Origin: Bacteroidota bacterium
GTDB taxonomy: Bacteria > Bacteroidota > Bacteroidia > Chitinophagales > Chitinophagaceae
Assembly: GCA_013285915.1 (NCBI GenBank)
Contig: JABDGS010000006.1
Span: 1-64,000 of the forward strand
Direction of reading: 5' to 3'
Length of the DNA: 64,000 nucleotides
Below, in pieces: positions 34,211 to 44,101 of this stretch. Position numbers and translations under genes: made by a program. The notes below the pieces were generated by a model. That model made no database searches and had not been told where the DNA came from. It worked only from the letters and a program-made list of their open reading frames with translations. Each line of letters starts with the position of its first letter. Within the stretch, counting starts at the first letter, position 1.

Positions 34211-36616
34211 ATGCTTAAAAATTATATCAAAACCGCCTGGCGCAGCCTGCTTAAAGATAAGCAGGGCACATTGCTGAATTTATTAGGCCTCTCAACGGGG
34301 CTGGCATGCACCCTGCTTATTTATTTATGGGTAAGTGATGAGCTTAACGTTGATAAGTTTAATAGCAACGACAGCGGCCTGTACACGGTGTTTAAAAATA
34401 CGCCTAATGCCGATGGCTCCATCTTTACCTCACCTATAACGCAGGGGCTTCTGGCAAAAAGCATGGCGGAAGATTTACCCGAAGTGCAGCATGCTGTTTC
34501 TGTATTTACACGCAGTACTAAGGGGATTATTTCAGTTGGGGAAAAGCATATTAAAGCCATGCCGCAATACGCCGGCAAAGATTTTTTCAACGTATTTTCT
34601 TACAAGCTGTTGCGTGGCAGCCACCAGGATGCACTGGCAAGCAACAACGGTATGCTGATATCGGATAAACTGGCTTTGAGCCTCTTTAATACTACGGATG
34701 TTGTGGGCAAAGCAGTTGAATGGAATAACGCCAATGAGTTTAACGGCCCTTACGCCATAACAGGCATTTTTGAAGCACCGCCTGCCAATGCCACTAACCA
34801 GTTTGATATCTTATTTCCTTATCAATTATTTGCGGATAAAAAAGCCGGCACAATGGGCGATATAACCAATTGGGGCAGCAATATGGCCCATACTTATATT
34901 GCTTTAAAGCAAGGCGTTGATGCGGCGCAATTTGCTAACAAGGTGAAAGGTTATACACAAACTAAAATAAAACGGCTATACCCTGGCAATGCCGATATGG
35001 TAAAATATGAAGGCAGCCTTTTTTTGCAAAAATATTCTGACGGCTACCTGCACAACCATTTTAGCAATGGGTTGCCCGAAGGCGGAAGGATAGAATATGT
35101 AAAGCTGTTTTCCGCTGTGGCCTTGTTTATACTGGTTATTGCATGCATCAATTTTATGAACCTTTCTACTGCCAGGGCATCCAGGCGAATGAAGGAAGTT
35201 GGGATAAGAAAAGTAATTGGTGCAAAACGCAGCGCGCTGGCGCTGCAGTATCTTGGCGAATCTGTTTTAATGGCGTTTATTGCGCTGGCCATTGCTTTAT
35301 TGTTAGTGGTCTTGCTGCTGCCTGCCTTTAGAGAGATAACAGGCAAAAGTCTAAACATACAAATAAGCATCGGCCTCGTGCTAAGCGTATTGGGCATAAC
35401 GGTTGTTACAGGGCTTTTGGCGGGCAGCTACCCTGCGTTGTATTTATCGGGCTTTAAACCCGTATCGGTGTTAAAAGGCAAGCTTACTGCTTCGCTTAGC
35501 GAGGGGCTGGTGCGCAAAGGGCTGGTGGTTTTTCAGTTTGTAATATCGGTAACCTTAATATTAGGTGTATTGGTGGTGCATAAGCAAATGAACCTTGTGC
35601 AAACCAAAAACCTTGGCTATACAAGGGACAACATTATACATTTTACTGCCGAAGGCAACGTAAAACAAAGCATGCAGGCATTTGTAAACGAGGTTAAAAC
35701 CTTGCCCGGCGTAGTTGCTGCCAGTAGCATGGATGGCAACATGACGGGCAGTTATAGCCAGGGCGGTGGCGGTATTGGCTGGCCGGGCAAAGGGCCAAAC
35801 GACGGTGTTGACTTTGAAGGGCTTGATTTGGGCGATGGCATGATGGAAATGCTGAGCTTGCAATTAAAAGAGGGCAGGAGCTTCTCATCAAAATTTGCTG
35901 ATAGCGGCTCTGTGATATTTAATGAAACGGCCATTGCTGCCATGCATCTTAAAAACCCTGTTGGGCAAGTAGTAACATTATGGGGCAAGCCGATGCAGAT
36001 TATTGGCGTGGTAAAAGATTTTCAGTTTGAATCAATGTATCAAAAAACCGGGCCATTCTTTTTAAGAACCGGCAACCATAACAGCGATGTGTATATAAAA
36101 ATAAAAGCGGGCTCTGAAAGAGAAACGCTTACAAAGCTTTCTGCATTTTGCAAGCAGTTTAATACAGGCCTTCCATTTGAATATAAATTTTTGGATGATG
36201 ATTATGCGGCATTGTATGCATCTGAACAACGGGTGGCTTTGCTGTCCCAATATTTTGCGGGGCTTGCTGTTATTATTTCCTGCTTAGGTTTGTTTGGGTT
36301 GGTTGCATATACTGCCCAAAAAAGGCAAAAAGAAATTGGCATACGCAAAGTAATTGGGGCCACGGTGCCCAATGTGGTGCTGCTACTCTCAAAAGATTTT
36401 TTACAATTGGTATTGCTTGCGACATTTATTGCTTTTCCATTATCATGGTGGGCGATGCATAGCTGGCTGCAAAGCTTTGCATACCGTGTAAATATTGGCA
36501 TTGGCGTGTTTGTACTAACGGGTGTAGCGATAGCGTGTATAACACTGGTTACGATAAGCTTCCAGGCAGTGAAGGCGGCGATGATGAACCCGGCTAAAAG
36601 TATTAATACCGTTTAG
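34211..36616 (+). CDS. MacB/FtsX-type ABC transporter permease, copy 1
   Basis: 801 residues in the duplicated layout common in Bacteroidota: an N-terminal helix (LLNLLGLSTGLACTLLIYLW), a periplasmic MacB-type core domain, an FtsX domain (ALFILVIACINFMNLSTARA, then EVGIRKVIGAKRSAL), a second periplasmic domain and a second FtsX domain (VIISCLGLFGLVAYTAQKRQ, EIGIRKVIGA). The family couples ATP hydrolysis by a separate subunit to work in the periplasm (export, lipoprotein or peptide handling). No ATPase gene is nearby. It heads a tandem of three paralogues on one strand. Confidence 0.93.
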   Translation: MLKNYIKTAWRSLLKDKQGTLLNLLGLSTGLACTLLIYLWVSDELNVDKFNSNDSGLYTVFKNTPNADGSIFTSPITQGLLAKSMAEDLPEVQHAVSVFTRSTKGIISVGEKHIKAMPQYAGKDFFNVFSYKLLRGSHQDALASNNGMLISDKLALSLFNTTDVVGKAVEWNNANEFNGPYAITGIFEAPPANATNQFDILFPYQLFADKKAGTMGDITNWGSNMAHTYIALKQGVDAAQFANKVKGYTQTKIKRLYPGNADMVKYEGSLFLQKYSDGYLHNHFSNGLPEGGRIEYVKLFSAVALFILVIACINFMNLSTARASRRMKEVGIRKVIGAKRSALALQYLGESVLMAFIALAIALLLVVLLLPAFREITGKSLNIQISIGLVLSVLGITVVTGLLAGSYPALYLSGFKPVSVLKGKLTASLSEGLVRKGLVVFQFVISVTLILGVLVVHKQMNLVQTKNLGYTRDNIIHFTAEGNVKQSMQAFVNEVKTLPGVVAASSMDGNMTGSYSQGGGGIGWPGKGPNDGVDFEGLDLGDGMMEMLSLQLKEGRSFSSKFADSGSVIFNETAIAAMHLKNPVGQVVTLWGKPMQIIGVVKDFQFESMYQKTGPFFLRTGNHNSDVYIKIKAGSERETLTKLSAFCKQFNTGLPFEYKFLDDDYAALYASEQRVALLSQYFAGLAVIISCLGLFGLVAYTAQKRQKEIGIRKVIGATVPNVVLLLSKDFLQLVLLATFIAFPLSWWAMHSWLQSFAYRVNIGIGVFVLTGVAIACITLVTISFQAVKAAMMNPAKSINTV

Positions 36617-36686
36617 GTGTGTTTAAACTGCTGTTTAGCTAAATAAATATTTTCCAGGTTTCTGTGTAACCAAAACTCATTTGTTC

Positions 36687-36722
36687 AGTATTGTAAGGAA
36701 TATTAATCTCCTTAACAATACT
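36687..36722 (+). promoter_or_regulatory. Hairpin directly upstream of permease copy 2
   Basis: AGTATTGTAAGGA (36687-36699) pairs with TCCTTAACAATACT (36709-36722), with a one-base bulge, ending 2 nt before the ATG. In RNA it would bury the ribosome-binding region and could block translation; in DNA it could be an operator. The other two permease genes do not have it. Confidence 0.5.
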
Positions 36723-36724
36723 AT

Positions 36725-39100
36725 ATGCTTAAAAATTATTTCAAAACTACGTTTCGCAGCCTTTGGAAGAATAAGGCCTACAGCTTCTTAAATATCTCGG
36801 GACTGGCTATTGGCATTGCTTGTGCGGCTTTTATATTGTTGTGGGTTGAAGATGAAGTGGGATATAACCACAATTTTGCCAGGCATAATTACCTGTATCA
36901 TGTAATGCAGAATGAAAAAAATGATGGCGGCGTATTTACCAATGGCTCTACGCCCGGTCCGCTGGCGGCGGCGCTAAAGGCGGAGATCCCTGGCATTGCA
37001 AACAGCGGCCGCCTTAGCTGGGCGATGGATGAGCTTGCAGTAGTTGGAGAAAAGAAGATAAAAACAAACGGCATGTACGCTGACCCAAGCGTGCTGGCGA
37101 TGTATGCCATGCCTTTTAAATATGGCAATGCTGCAACTGCACTTAAAGGGCTGCAAAATGTGGTGATAAGCGAAAGCATGAGCAAGAAGTTTTTTGGCGA
37201 TGAAAACCCTGTTGGCAAAACGCTTAAGATGGATGCGAAAGGCGCTTACAGCGTTGATGGCTTGTATACCATAACCGGCGTGTTTGCCGATTTACCAGCG
37301 AATTGCTATTACCATTTTGAATGGCTCTCGCCTTATGAAACCTGGGAAACAGCCAACCCCTGGCTGAAGCCATGGAGCAATAACCTCAGCGAAACAATTG
37401 TAGAGCTGAGCCCCGGCGCTGATATTGCAGCCGTAAGTAAACAGCTAAACAACTTTTTAACCACACATGTGCAGGGCGATAAAAACCGTTGTATTCTATT
37501 TGGCATGAACGATTGGCACTTGCGCGCCAATTTTGAGAACGGCGTGCAGGCAGGCGGCAACATAAAATATGTACGTCTGTTCTCTATTATAGCCGGCATT
37601 ATATTGCTTATAGCCTGCATAAATTTTATGAACCTTGCTACTGCCCGCAGCGAGCAGCGCGCGAAAGAAGTGGGTGTGCTTAAAGTAATGGGTGCGGGTA
37701 AAAGCCGGCTGATAAGCAAATTCATCAGTGAGGCTGTAATAATGGCGTTGCTTGCAGTATTACTGGCTGTGGGCTTGTTGAACGTACTTATGCCAGCATA
37801 TAACGGCCTTGTGCAAAAAGAGTTGCATGTTAATTTGTTCAACCCTCTGCACTTTGGCAGCTTGGTTGGGGTGGCGTTGTTGTGCGGGCTTATTGCGGGC
37901 AGCTACCCTGCGTTTTATCTTTCATCATTCAACCCCGTGCATGTACTAAAAGGTATACGCGTTAAAGGCAACGGCGGTGTTGATTTTGTGCGCAAGGCAC
38001 TTGTTATAACACAGTTCACTACATCGGTAATACTTATTATAAGCACTGTTATTATTTACCAGCAGGTACAGTATATTAAAAACCGCGACCTTGGCTACAA
38101 TAAAAACGGGCTTGTGTATATTAACCTGCAGGGTGATATGGGTAAGCATTTTGCGGCATTAAAACAACAGATGATTGCCAGCGGATATGTTGAAAACGCA
38201 GCCACCAGCCTGCACGATGCACTGCATGTGTATAGTTATGGCAGCGATTATATGTGGCAAGGTAAAAGCCCTAATTTAAAGGTACCTGTACATAGTAATG
38301 TTGTTAGCCCCGAATATGTGCAAACTATGCACCTGCAGGTAATTGAAGGCAGGGATTTTTACCAGGATGGTTCAGATACTGTAGGGAACATTGTTGTTAA
38401 CCAAAGCATGATAAAGCTGATGGGCAAGGCTGGCAAACTTGGCAGCATTATTAATACGAATGATTACAAGCTTAAAATTACAGGAATTATAAAAGATTTT
38501 GTTTACAACGATGTGTATGGCACAGGTGCACCATTGATATTGTTCCCCGGCAGGTATGCTGCAACGGTAATGGCCGTTCGTTTTAAGGCCAATGCAAATA
38601 TCCAGGATGCGCTGGCCAAAACAGATGAGATATTGAAAGGAAGCCGCGGCGGCTACCCGTTTGAATACCAATTTGCTGATGAGGGATTCAACTTACTGTT
38701 TAGCACCGAAACACTTATCGGCAAGCTGGCTACCGTATTCGCAGTGCTTGCAATTTTCATATCTTGCCTCGGCTTGTTTGGGCTGGCTGCATATACTGCT
38801 GAGCGCCGTACTAAAGAGATTGGCATACGCAAGGTATTAGGCGCTTCAATAACAGGGTTGGCAAGCTTGCTTAGTAAAGAATTTGTACAATTGGTTACTA
38901 TATCTTGCCTTATTGCTTTTCCTATTGCGTGGTGGGCCATGCATAGCTGGCTGCAGGGTTATGAATACCGCACAAGTATCAATTGGTGGGTATTTGTTGC
39001 TGCGGGTATAAGCGCCCTTGCAATTGCATTAATAACAGTAAGTTTCCAGGCAATAAAAGCGGCGCTGTCCAATCCTATAAAGGCATTGAGGAGCGAGTGA
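36725..39100 (+). CDS. MacB/FtsX-type ABC transporter permease, copy 2
   Basis: 791 residues with the same layout as copy 1: MLKNYFKTTFRSLWKNKAYS at the N-terminus, first FtsX domain with IILLIACINFMNLATARSEQ and EVGVLKVMGAGKSRL, second with FISCLGLFGLAAYTAERRTK and EIGIRKVLGA, ending LSNPIKALRSE. It is more like copy 3 than copy 1 at both ends. It starts 108 nt after copy 1, behind a hairpin that covers the leader. The periplasmic domains differ, suggesting distinct partners. Confidence 0.93.
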   Translation: MLKNYFKTTFRSLWKNKAYSFLNISGLAIGIACAAFILLWVEDEVGYNHNFARHNYLYHVMQNEKNDGGVFTNGSTPGPLAAALKAEIPGIANSGRLSWAMDELAVVGEKKIKTNGMYADPSVLAMYAMPFKYGNAATALKGLQNVVISESMSKKFFGDENPVGKTLKMDAKGAYSVDGLYTITGVFADLPANCYYHFEWLSPYETWETANPWLKPWSNNLSETIVELSPGADIAAVSKQLNNFLTTHVQGDKNRCILFGMNDWHLRANFENGVQAGGNIKYVRLFSIIAGIILLIACINFMNLATARSEQRAKEVGVLKVMGAGKSRLISKFISEAVIMALLAVLLAVGLLNVLMPAYNGLVQKELHVNLFNPLHFGSLVGVALLCGLIAGSYPAFYLSSFNPVHVLKGIRVKGNGGVDFVRKALVITQFTTSVILIISTVIIYQQVQYIKNRDLGYNKNGLVYINLQGDMGKHFAALKQQMIASGYVENAATSLHDALHVYSYGSDYMWQGKSPNLKVPVHSNVVSPEYVQTMHLQVIEGRDFYQDGSDTVGNIVVNQSMIKLMGKAGKLGSIINTNDYKLKITGIIKDFVYNDVYGTGAPLILFPGRYAATVMAVRFKANANIQDALAKTDEILKGSRGGYPFEYQFADEGFNLLFSTETLIGKLATVFAVLAIFISCLGLFGLAAYTAERRTKEIGIRKVLGASITGLASLLSKEFVQLVTISCLIAFPIAWWAMHSWLQGYEYRTSINWWVFVAAGISALAIALITVSFQAIKAALSNPIKALRSE

Positions 39101-39105
39101 GTAGG

Positions 39106-39133
39106 TGAATCGTGAAACGTCAATCGTGAAAGA
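39106..39133. repeat. Phrase-like direct repeat between permease copies 2 and 3
   Basis: GAATCGTGAAA and CAATCGTGAAA occur in tandem with four nucleotides between them. This is one of several spacer stretches in the window built from varied copies of a short word. Confidence 0.4.
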
Positions 39134-39194
39134 TGAAGAAGATAGAAATTGAAATGGCTACAAACTGCAGTATTAACTGTTAAACTTTTCAGAT

Positions 39195-41585
39195 ATGCTT
39201 ACAAACTTCTTTAAATCCACATTTCGCAGTTTGTGGAAAAACAAAACATATAGCTTCCTCAATATTTTTGGGCTGGCCGTAGGTATTGCCTGCGCCGGCC
39301 TTATTTTTTTGTGGGTTGAAGATGAAGTAACTTTTGATAATACCCAAATAAAAAAAGACAGACTTTACGCTTTGCGTATAAACGCCAGCTATGCAGGCAA
39401 TGCTTTTACCAATGCTTCTACACCACGGCTGATGGCAGATGCTATAAAGGCCGAAGTACCTGGTATTGCAAATGCCTGCCGTACATCTGATCAAAATCAA
39501 AAAGCACTTTTTAGTTTTGATAATAAATTTGTTTATGCCGAAGGCACATTTGCAGATGCTTCTCTGTTCACCATGTTTACGCTGCCGTTTGCGCAAGGCA
39601 GTGCACAAAGCGCTTTTAAACAACTGTACTCAATTGTTATTACTGAAAAAGCTGCAAAGAAATTTTTTGGGGACGATAAAAATGTAATAGGGAAAACAGT
39701 TAAGATGAACAACAAAGATAACCTTGTTGTTTCAGGCGTATTAAAAGATTTACCAGGAAATTTTTCTTTACAGTTTGAGTGGGTAGCGCCTATGCAAATA
39801 GCATTTATAAATAAGCAATATTTGGGTGAATGGAATTCTTATGGGCCTTTAACATACGTTGAATTAAATGCTTCCGCAAATCTTAACACTGTAAATAGCC
39901 AGTTATATAATTACATACATCACAAAGATGGCTCACAAACAACGCATGCCTTTTTGTTTCCCATGAGCAACTGGCGCCTGTATGACGAGTTTGCTAATGG
40001 CAAGCAAACAGGTGGCGGCAGAATAGAGCAGGTGCGTATGCTGGCAATTATTGCCTGGATAATATTGTTTATTGCCTGTATAAATTTTATGAACCTTTCC
40101 ACTGCCCGCAATGAAAAATATTCAAAAGAGGTGGGTGTAAGAAAAGTATTAGGCAGCAGCAGAAAAAGGCTTGTATCACGCTTTATGGGCGAAGCATTAT
40201 GTATGGCTGGCATGGCTACAGTTACGGCTGTACTTATCATATTTATTTTATTGCCGGCGTTTAACATGCTTATGCAAAAGCAATTGTTATTAAACCCGGG
40301 CAGCCCGGTACATATAGCTGCTTTATTTGCAGTTGCACTTATTTGTGGGTTGATAGCAGGAAGTTATCCATCCCTGTACTTATCATCATTCAACCCTATT
40401 ATTGTTTTAAAAGGGCTTAAGGTTAAGGCTGGCAGTGCCGCATTTATACGCAAAGGGCTGGTGGTGTTGCAGTTTACTGTATCTGTTGTGTTTATCATCA
40501 GTAGCATCATTATTTACTTGCAAATTCAGCATGTTAGAAACAGGAAGCTGGGCTTTAATAAAGACAGCCTTATTGAAGTTGATATGCAGACTGATTTTGC
40601 CAATATTTTCCCGTCTGTAAAACAGCATCTTTTAAGCACAGGTGTTGTTGAAAATGCCGCGGCGAGCAACCATGCCATGATATATGACGGCGATACAGAT
40701 GACAGGTTTACCTGGCAGGGCAAACCGGCTAACAGTGATGTTAGCGTTGCGTTCAGGAGTGTAAGCCCCGAGTTTGTATCTACCTACGGTTTGCATATTA
40801 TCGCGGGTAAAGATTTTAACGAAGCAGCGGGCGTTGAAAATGCAGGTAACGTTATTATAAACCAATCGCTGGCTAAAATAATTGGTAAAGGAGACGTTGT
40901 TGGCAAGATAATACAATCACCACGCGGCCAGGAAAATGGGGAGAGTGAAAACTTAACCATTGTGGGTGTTGTTGATGACTATATGTATGGTAACATGTAC
41001 GAGCGACCCGGCCCTGTTATGCTTTTTTGCAAACCGCCCAGGTGGGGTAACCTTATGTACGTACGTATAAAGCCGCAAGCTGCCCCAGAAGATGCTTTGG
41101 CAAAAATTGAAGCTGTGTTAAAAAAAGATAACCCTGCCTATCCTTTTCAATATAAGTTTATTGATGACCAGTTTAATGACTTGTTTAATTACGAAATACT
41201 GATGAGCAAAGTATCTGGTATATTTGCAGGGCTGGCCATTATAATCTCATGCCTCGGCCTGTTTGGCCTTGCTGCTTATACAGCCGAACGCCGCCTAAAA
41301 GAAATAGGGATACGCAAAGTGCTGGGGGCTAGCGTTACAGGCATTACAACGTTGTTATCAAGAGACTTTTTGCTGCTGGTAGGCATTTCATGCCTTATTT
41401 CGTTTCCTGTTGCGGACTGGATAATGCATAACTGGCTACAGACTTACGAGTACCGCATAGGGCTTAGCTGGTGGATATTTGCTATTGCCGGATTATCGGC
41501 CGCTTTGATAGCATTAATTACCATTAGCGTTCAAACCATTAAGGCGGCGCTGGCAAACCCGGTAACAAGTTTACGAAGCGAATAA
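39195..41585 (+). CDS. MacB/FtsX-type ABC transporter permease, copy 3
   Basis: 796 residues: MLTNFFKSTFRSLWKNKTYS at the N-terminus, periplasmic core, FtsX domain (ILFIACINFMNLSTARNEKY, EVGVRKVLGSSRKRL), second periplasmic domain and second FtsX domain (IISCLGLFGLAAYTAERRLK, EIGIRKVLGASVTGI), ending LANPVTSLRSE. It is the last intact member of the tandem; the decayed C-terminus of another permease lies 116 nt after its stop. As for the others, the ATPase must be encoded elsewhere. Confidence 0.93.
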   Translation: MLTNFFKSTFRSLWKNKTYSFLNIFGLAVGIACAGLIFLWVEDEVTFDNTQIKKDRLYALRINASYAGNAFTNASTPRLMADAIKAEVPGIANACRTSDQNQKALFSFDNKFVYAEGTFADASLFTMFTLPFAQGSAQSAFKQLYSIVITEKAAKKFFGDDKNVIGKTVKMNNKDNLVVSGVLKDLPGNFSLQFEWVAPMQIAFINKQYLGEWNSYGPLTYVELNASANLNTVNSQLYNYIHHKDGSQTTHAFLFPMSNWRLYDEFANGKQTGGGRIEQVRMLAIIAWIILFIACINFMNLSTARNEKYSKEVGVRKVLGSSRKRLVSRFMGEALCMAGMATVTAVLIIFILLPAFNMLMQKQLLLNPGSPVHIAALFAVALICGLIAGSYPSLYLSSFNPIIVLKGLKVKAGSAAFIRKGLVVLQFTVSVVFIISSIIIYLQIQHVRNRKLGFNKDSLIEVDMQTDFANIFPSVKQHLLSTGVVENAAASNHAMIYDGDTDDRFTWQGKPANSDVSVAFRSVSPEFVSTYGLHIIAGKDFNEAAGVENAGNVIINQSLAKIIGKGDVVGKIIQSPRGQENGESENLTIVGVVDDYMYGNMYERPGPVMLFCKPPRWGNLMYVRIKPQAAPEDALAKIEAVLKKDNPAYPFQYKFIDDQFNDLFNYEILMSKVSGIFAGLAIIISCLGLFGLAAYTAERRLKEIGIRKVLGASVTGITTLLSRDFLLLVGISCLISFPVADWIMHNWLQTYEYRIGLSWWIFAIAGLSAALIALITISVQTIKAALANPVTSLRSE

Positions 41586-41701
41586 GTGGGCATTGAAAAC
41601 TAAAAAGTAAAGTAAAAAGTGAGTAAAAATACCACAATAAATAAGCCATCTAAATTCAAGAATTCTTTATAGCATGCGATACAACGTGTAAATTATAATT
41701 A

Positions 41702-41749
41702 TTCAAAGTTGCTATTGCCAACCCTGTTAAAAGTTTAAGAAGTGAATAA
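41702..41749 (+). pseudogene. C-terminal remnant of a fourth FtsX-type permease
   Basis: The frame from 41702 reads FKVAIANPVKSLRSE and stop, nearly the ending of permease copy 3 (IKAALANPVTSLRSE), but the DNA differs too much for a recent copy. Upstream sequence back to the copy 3 stop shows no further permease similarity. It is best explained as the scar of a deleted tandem copy. Confidence 0.75.
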
Positions 41750-41781
41750 GTTATATAAGATCAAACCGGTTTTATGCTCGA

Positions 41782-43128
41782 TTAAAAGGTAAGTACAATG
41801 CCTTCCCCGGCTTTTAGTGTTAGTATCAGTGTACTATTTTGAGCGGCTATTATTGTCTTGTTTATAATGCCGCTAATTGATAAATCATAAGCAGTAATCG
41901 TTTTTACATTACCCCATTCTTTTGGCAGTTTAAATTGTTTTGCATTATAGCCGTTCTTGCTATATGCAACAATTGCTTTATGCTTCCACAATACCGGTAA
42001 AAAAATATCATCCCCTGCCTGCCACGGCAGAGCAATATTATTTTTGCCGGTATGGTTTGTGTAATACCATGGTACGACGCGTGTACAAAATTGCTGTAGC
42101 AATCCACTTAAGTTTTCAGGGTCTTGCCTTACTTCCTGTTCGGCAGCCATCGGTGTACCGCAATATAACTGCGGCGGCAGGCTGTCAAAACTTGCGGGCT
42201 TACCAATCCAGCTTTCTTTCCTAAAACCATCTATATCAAAATGCCAGGCCATCGGTTGCAGGCCAATAAACGGATCACGCCGCAACCAGTACATAGCGCC
42301 TTCTGACGTAACGTCCATCCCTTTATTTCTCCAATACCTGAAAATTTTTCTCTGCGCTTCTATTTCATCATTAATTTTCAGGCCCAAATAAGGGCTTGAC
42401 AAAGTATCATCTTTACGTACTGGCTGTATGGAATGAAATGCATCAATGTGAATTGTGCCACCTTCTTTTAATTCAGGTACCATTGCAAGCAGATCGTCTA
42501 TTCGTTTTTGTGCCAATCCTTCTTTCCATTCCTGTGCATAACTTATTTGATATGATTGCATGCCATCAAATACTTCGCCCGGAATAGGGTTGCCATTTTT
42601 ATCTTTTAAAACAATATTCTTTTTAAAATATTCATTCCACAGCGGCGAGTTTTTAAATGCATCAATCATGTTAATATGCAGGCTTACAATGGTGTGATAT
42701 TTTTTCGCTTCTTTTATAAGCCAGTGCAGGCTTTCAAGTGGTGAAGCGTCTTGTTTTCTTTTAAGGCTATTATTCACCACCGCCCATGATGGATAGCCAG
42801 CATCGTGGCCTGTAAACTGCCAGCCTACGAGATAGACAATTTTTGGAATGCCAAGTGTTAGATTGTCCAATTTTTTTATTACCGATAGTGCGCTGTCAAA
42901 AGTTAAGTATACTTTTTTTACGTTTCCGTTCCCATCCCTTGAGCATAGAAAGAATTTCATAACCAGTGTTTGCGAATAGTTGTTCATCCATGGGCTTTCG
43001 GGCGCTATTGTTGCTTTCCAGTTGTAATAATTCCCCGAAACATCGCCACCGGTTTTCTTTTTCGCCTGTTGGGCAATACAACAAAAATTAGCGAGTAAAA
43101 GCAATAAGACTAAGCGCGGTTTTTGCAT
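41782..43128 (-). CDS. Exported glycoside hydrolase-like protein (GH101-like)
   Basis: 448 residues with a signal peptide (MQKPRLVLLLLLANFCCIAQ). The body looks like a TIM barrel: IPKIVYLVGWQFTGHDAGYP, YHTIVSLHINMIDAFKNSPL, GGTIHIDAFHSIQP with a candidate nucleophile Asp, GMDVTSEGAMYWLRRDPF with a candidate acid/base Glu, and a C-terminal beta domain. The order of these motifs recalls endo-alpha-N-acetylgalactosaminidases (GH101), but the protein is much shorter than the characterised enzymes. Family assignment is tentative, hydrolase function likely. Confidence 0.55.
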   Translation of the reverse strand: MQKPRLVLLLLLANFCCIAQQAKKKTGGDVSGNYYNWKATIAPESPWMNNYSQTLVMKFFLCSRDGNGNVKKVYLTFDSALSVIKKLDNLTLGIPKIVYLVGWQFTGHDAGYPSWAVVNNSLKRKQDASPLESLHWLIKEAKKYHTIVSLHINMIDAFKNSPLWNEYFKKNIVLKDKNGNPIPGEVFDGMQSYQISYAQEWKEGLAQKRIDDLLAMVPELKEGGTIHIDAFHSIQPVRKDDTLSSPYLGLKINDEIEAQRKIFRYWRNKGMDVTSEGAMYWLRRDPFIGLQPMAWHFDIDGFRKESWIGKPASFDSLPPQLYCGTPMAAEQEVRQDPENLSGLLQQFCTRVVPWYYTNHTGKNNIALPWQAGDDIFLPVLWKHKAIVAYSKNGYNAKQFKLPKEWGNVKTITAYDLSISGIINKTIIAAQNSTLILTLKAGEGIVLTF

Positions 43129-43220
43129 TGCCTGCTATTTTAAAGGGGTTAAATATATGCAGTTGTAATAGTACACCAAACAAGTTTTTCTGTTTACCTT
43201 TCAATTTATAACGATATGCT

Positions 43221-43994
43221 ATGTTTAAAAATAAAGTGGTTTTTATAACCGGTTCTGCCAAAGGCATGGGCCTGAAAATGGCCGAAGATTTTGCCACACA
43301 GGGCGCCAGTGTTATTATAAGTGACTTAAATGCCGCTGATATTGAAAGCGCCCAAAACAGCCTTACAGCAAAAGGGCTAAAGGTTGAAGGTGTTGTTTGC
43401 GATGTTACTAAAGAAGAACAGGTACAAAGCACCATAAACAACATTGAAATAAAATATGGGCGCCTTAATGTTTTGATAAATAATGCAGGATTGCAGTATG
43501 TATCGCCTATTGAAGAATTTCCTGTTGAGAAATTTGAATTATTGTTAAAAGTGATGGTGGTTGGGCCATTTATCGCAACCAAGCATGCGCTGCCGATAAT
43601 GAAGAGGCAAAACTCAGGCAGGATCATTAATATGGCTTCTGTTAATGGACTGATAGGTTTTGCGGGAAAAAGTGCCTATAACAGCGCCAAGCACGGTATT
43701 ATTGGATTGACCAAAGTAGCGGCGCTGGAAGTTGCCGCCTATAATATAACAGTAAACGCTATTTGCCCCGGCTATGTTGATACCAGCCTGGTACGTAACC
43801 AGTTGTCTGAAATAGCCGCAATGCGCCATATTACAGAGCAGGAAGCGCTTGATGTTATTTTACGGTTAGTGCCACAAAAACGTTTGTTAGACCCTGAAGA
43901 GATTTCAAACTATGCCATGTTTTTGGCTACGGAAATGGCCAAAGGCATAACAGGCCAGGCAGTTGTTATTGATGCAGGATATACCGCGCAATAA
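43221..43994 (+). CDS. 3-hydroxybutyrate dehydrogenase (short-chain dehydrogenase)
   Basis: 257 residues, classical SDR: cofactor loop TGSAKGMG, Asp in ISDLNAAD that favours NAD, NNAG in NNAGLQYVSPIEEFP, catalytic Ser in INMASVNG, and YNSAKHG with Tyr and Lys. The NNAGLQYVSPIEEFP segment is characteristic of D-3-hydroxybutyrate dehydrogenases, which interconvert 3-hydroxybutyrate and acetoacetate. Another SDR substrate cannot be fully excluded. The gene stands alone and converges on the glutamate dehydrogenase gene. Confidence 0.88.
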   Translation: MFKNKVVFITGSAKGMGLKMAEDFATQGASVIISDLNAADIESAQNSLTAKGLKVEGVVCDVTKEEQVQSTINNIEIKYGRLNVLINNAGLQYVSPIEEFPVEKFELLLKVMVVGPFIATKHALPIMKRQNSGRIINMASVNGLIGFAGKSAYNSAKHGIIGLTKVAALEVAAYNITVNAICPGYVDTSLVRNQLSEIAAMRHITEQEALDVILRLVPQKRLLDPEEISNYAMFLATEMAKGITGQAVVIDAGYTAQ

Positions 43995-44040
43995 AAATGT
44001 TTTAAGTACAATTGTCTTCATACAAAGGCTATGTCGGCCC

Positions 44041-44073
44041 AAAAAAAAAGCTTGCCTTTTTTAACTGGCAAGC
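44041..44073 (-). terminator. Intrinsic terminator of glutamate dehydrogenase
   Basis: Read on the minus strand: GCTTGCC (44073-44067), 10-nt loop, GGCAAGC (44056-44050), then nine T (44049-44041). It starts 29 nt after the stop of the minus-strand gene. Confidence 0.85.
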
Positions 44074-44101
44074 CGGTATAATTTAATTGTATAAAAAAGG
44101 G

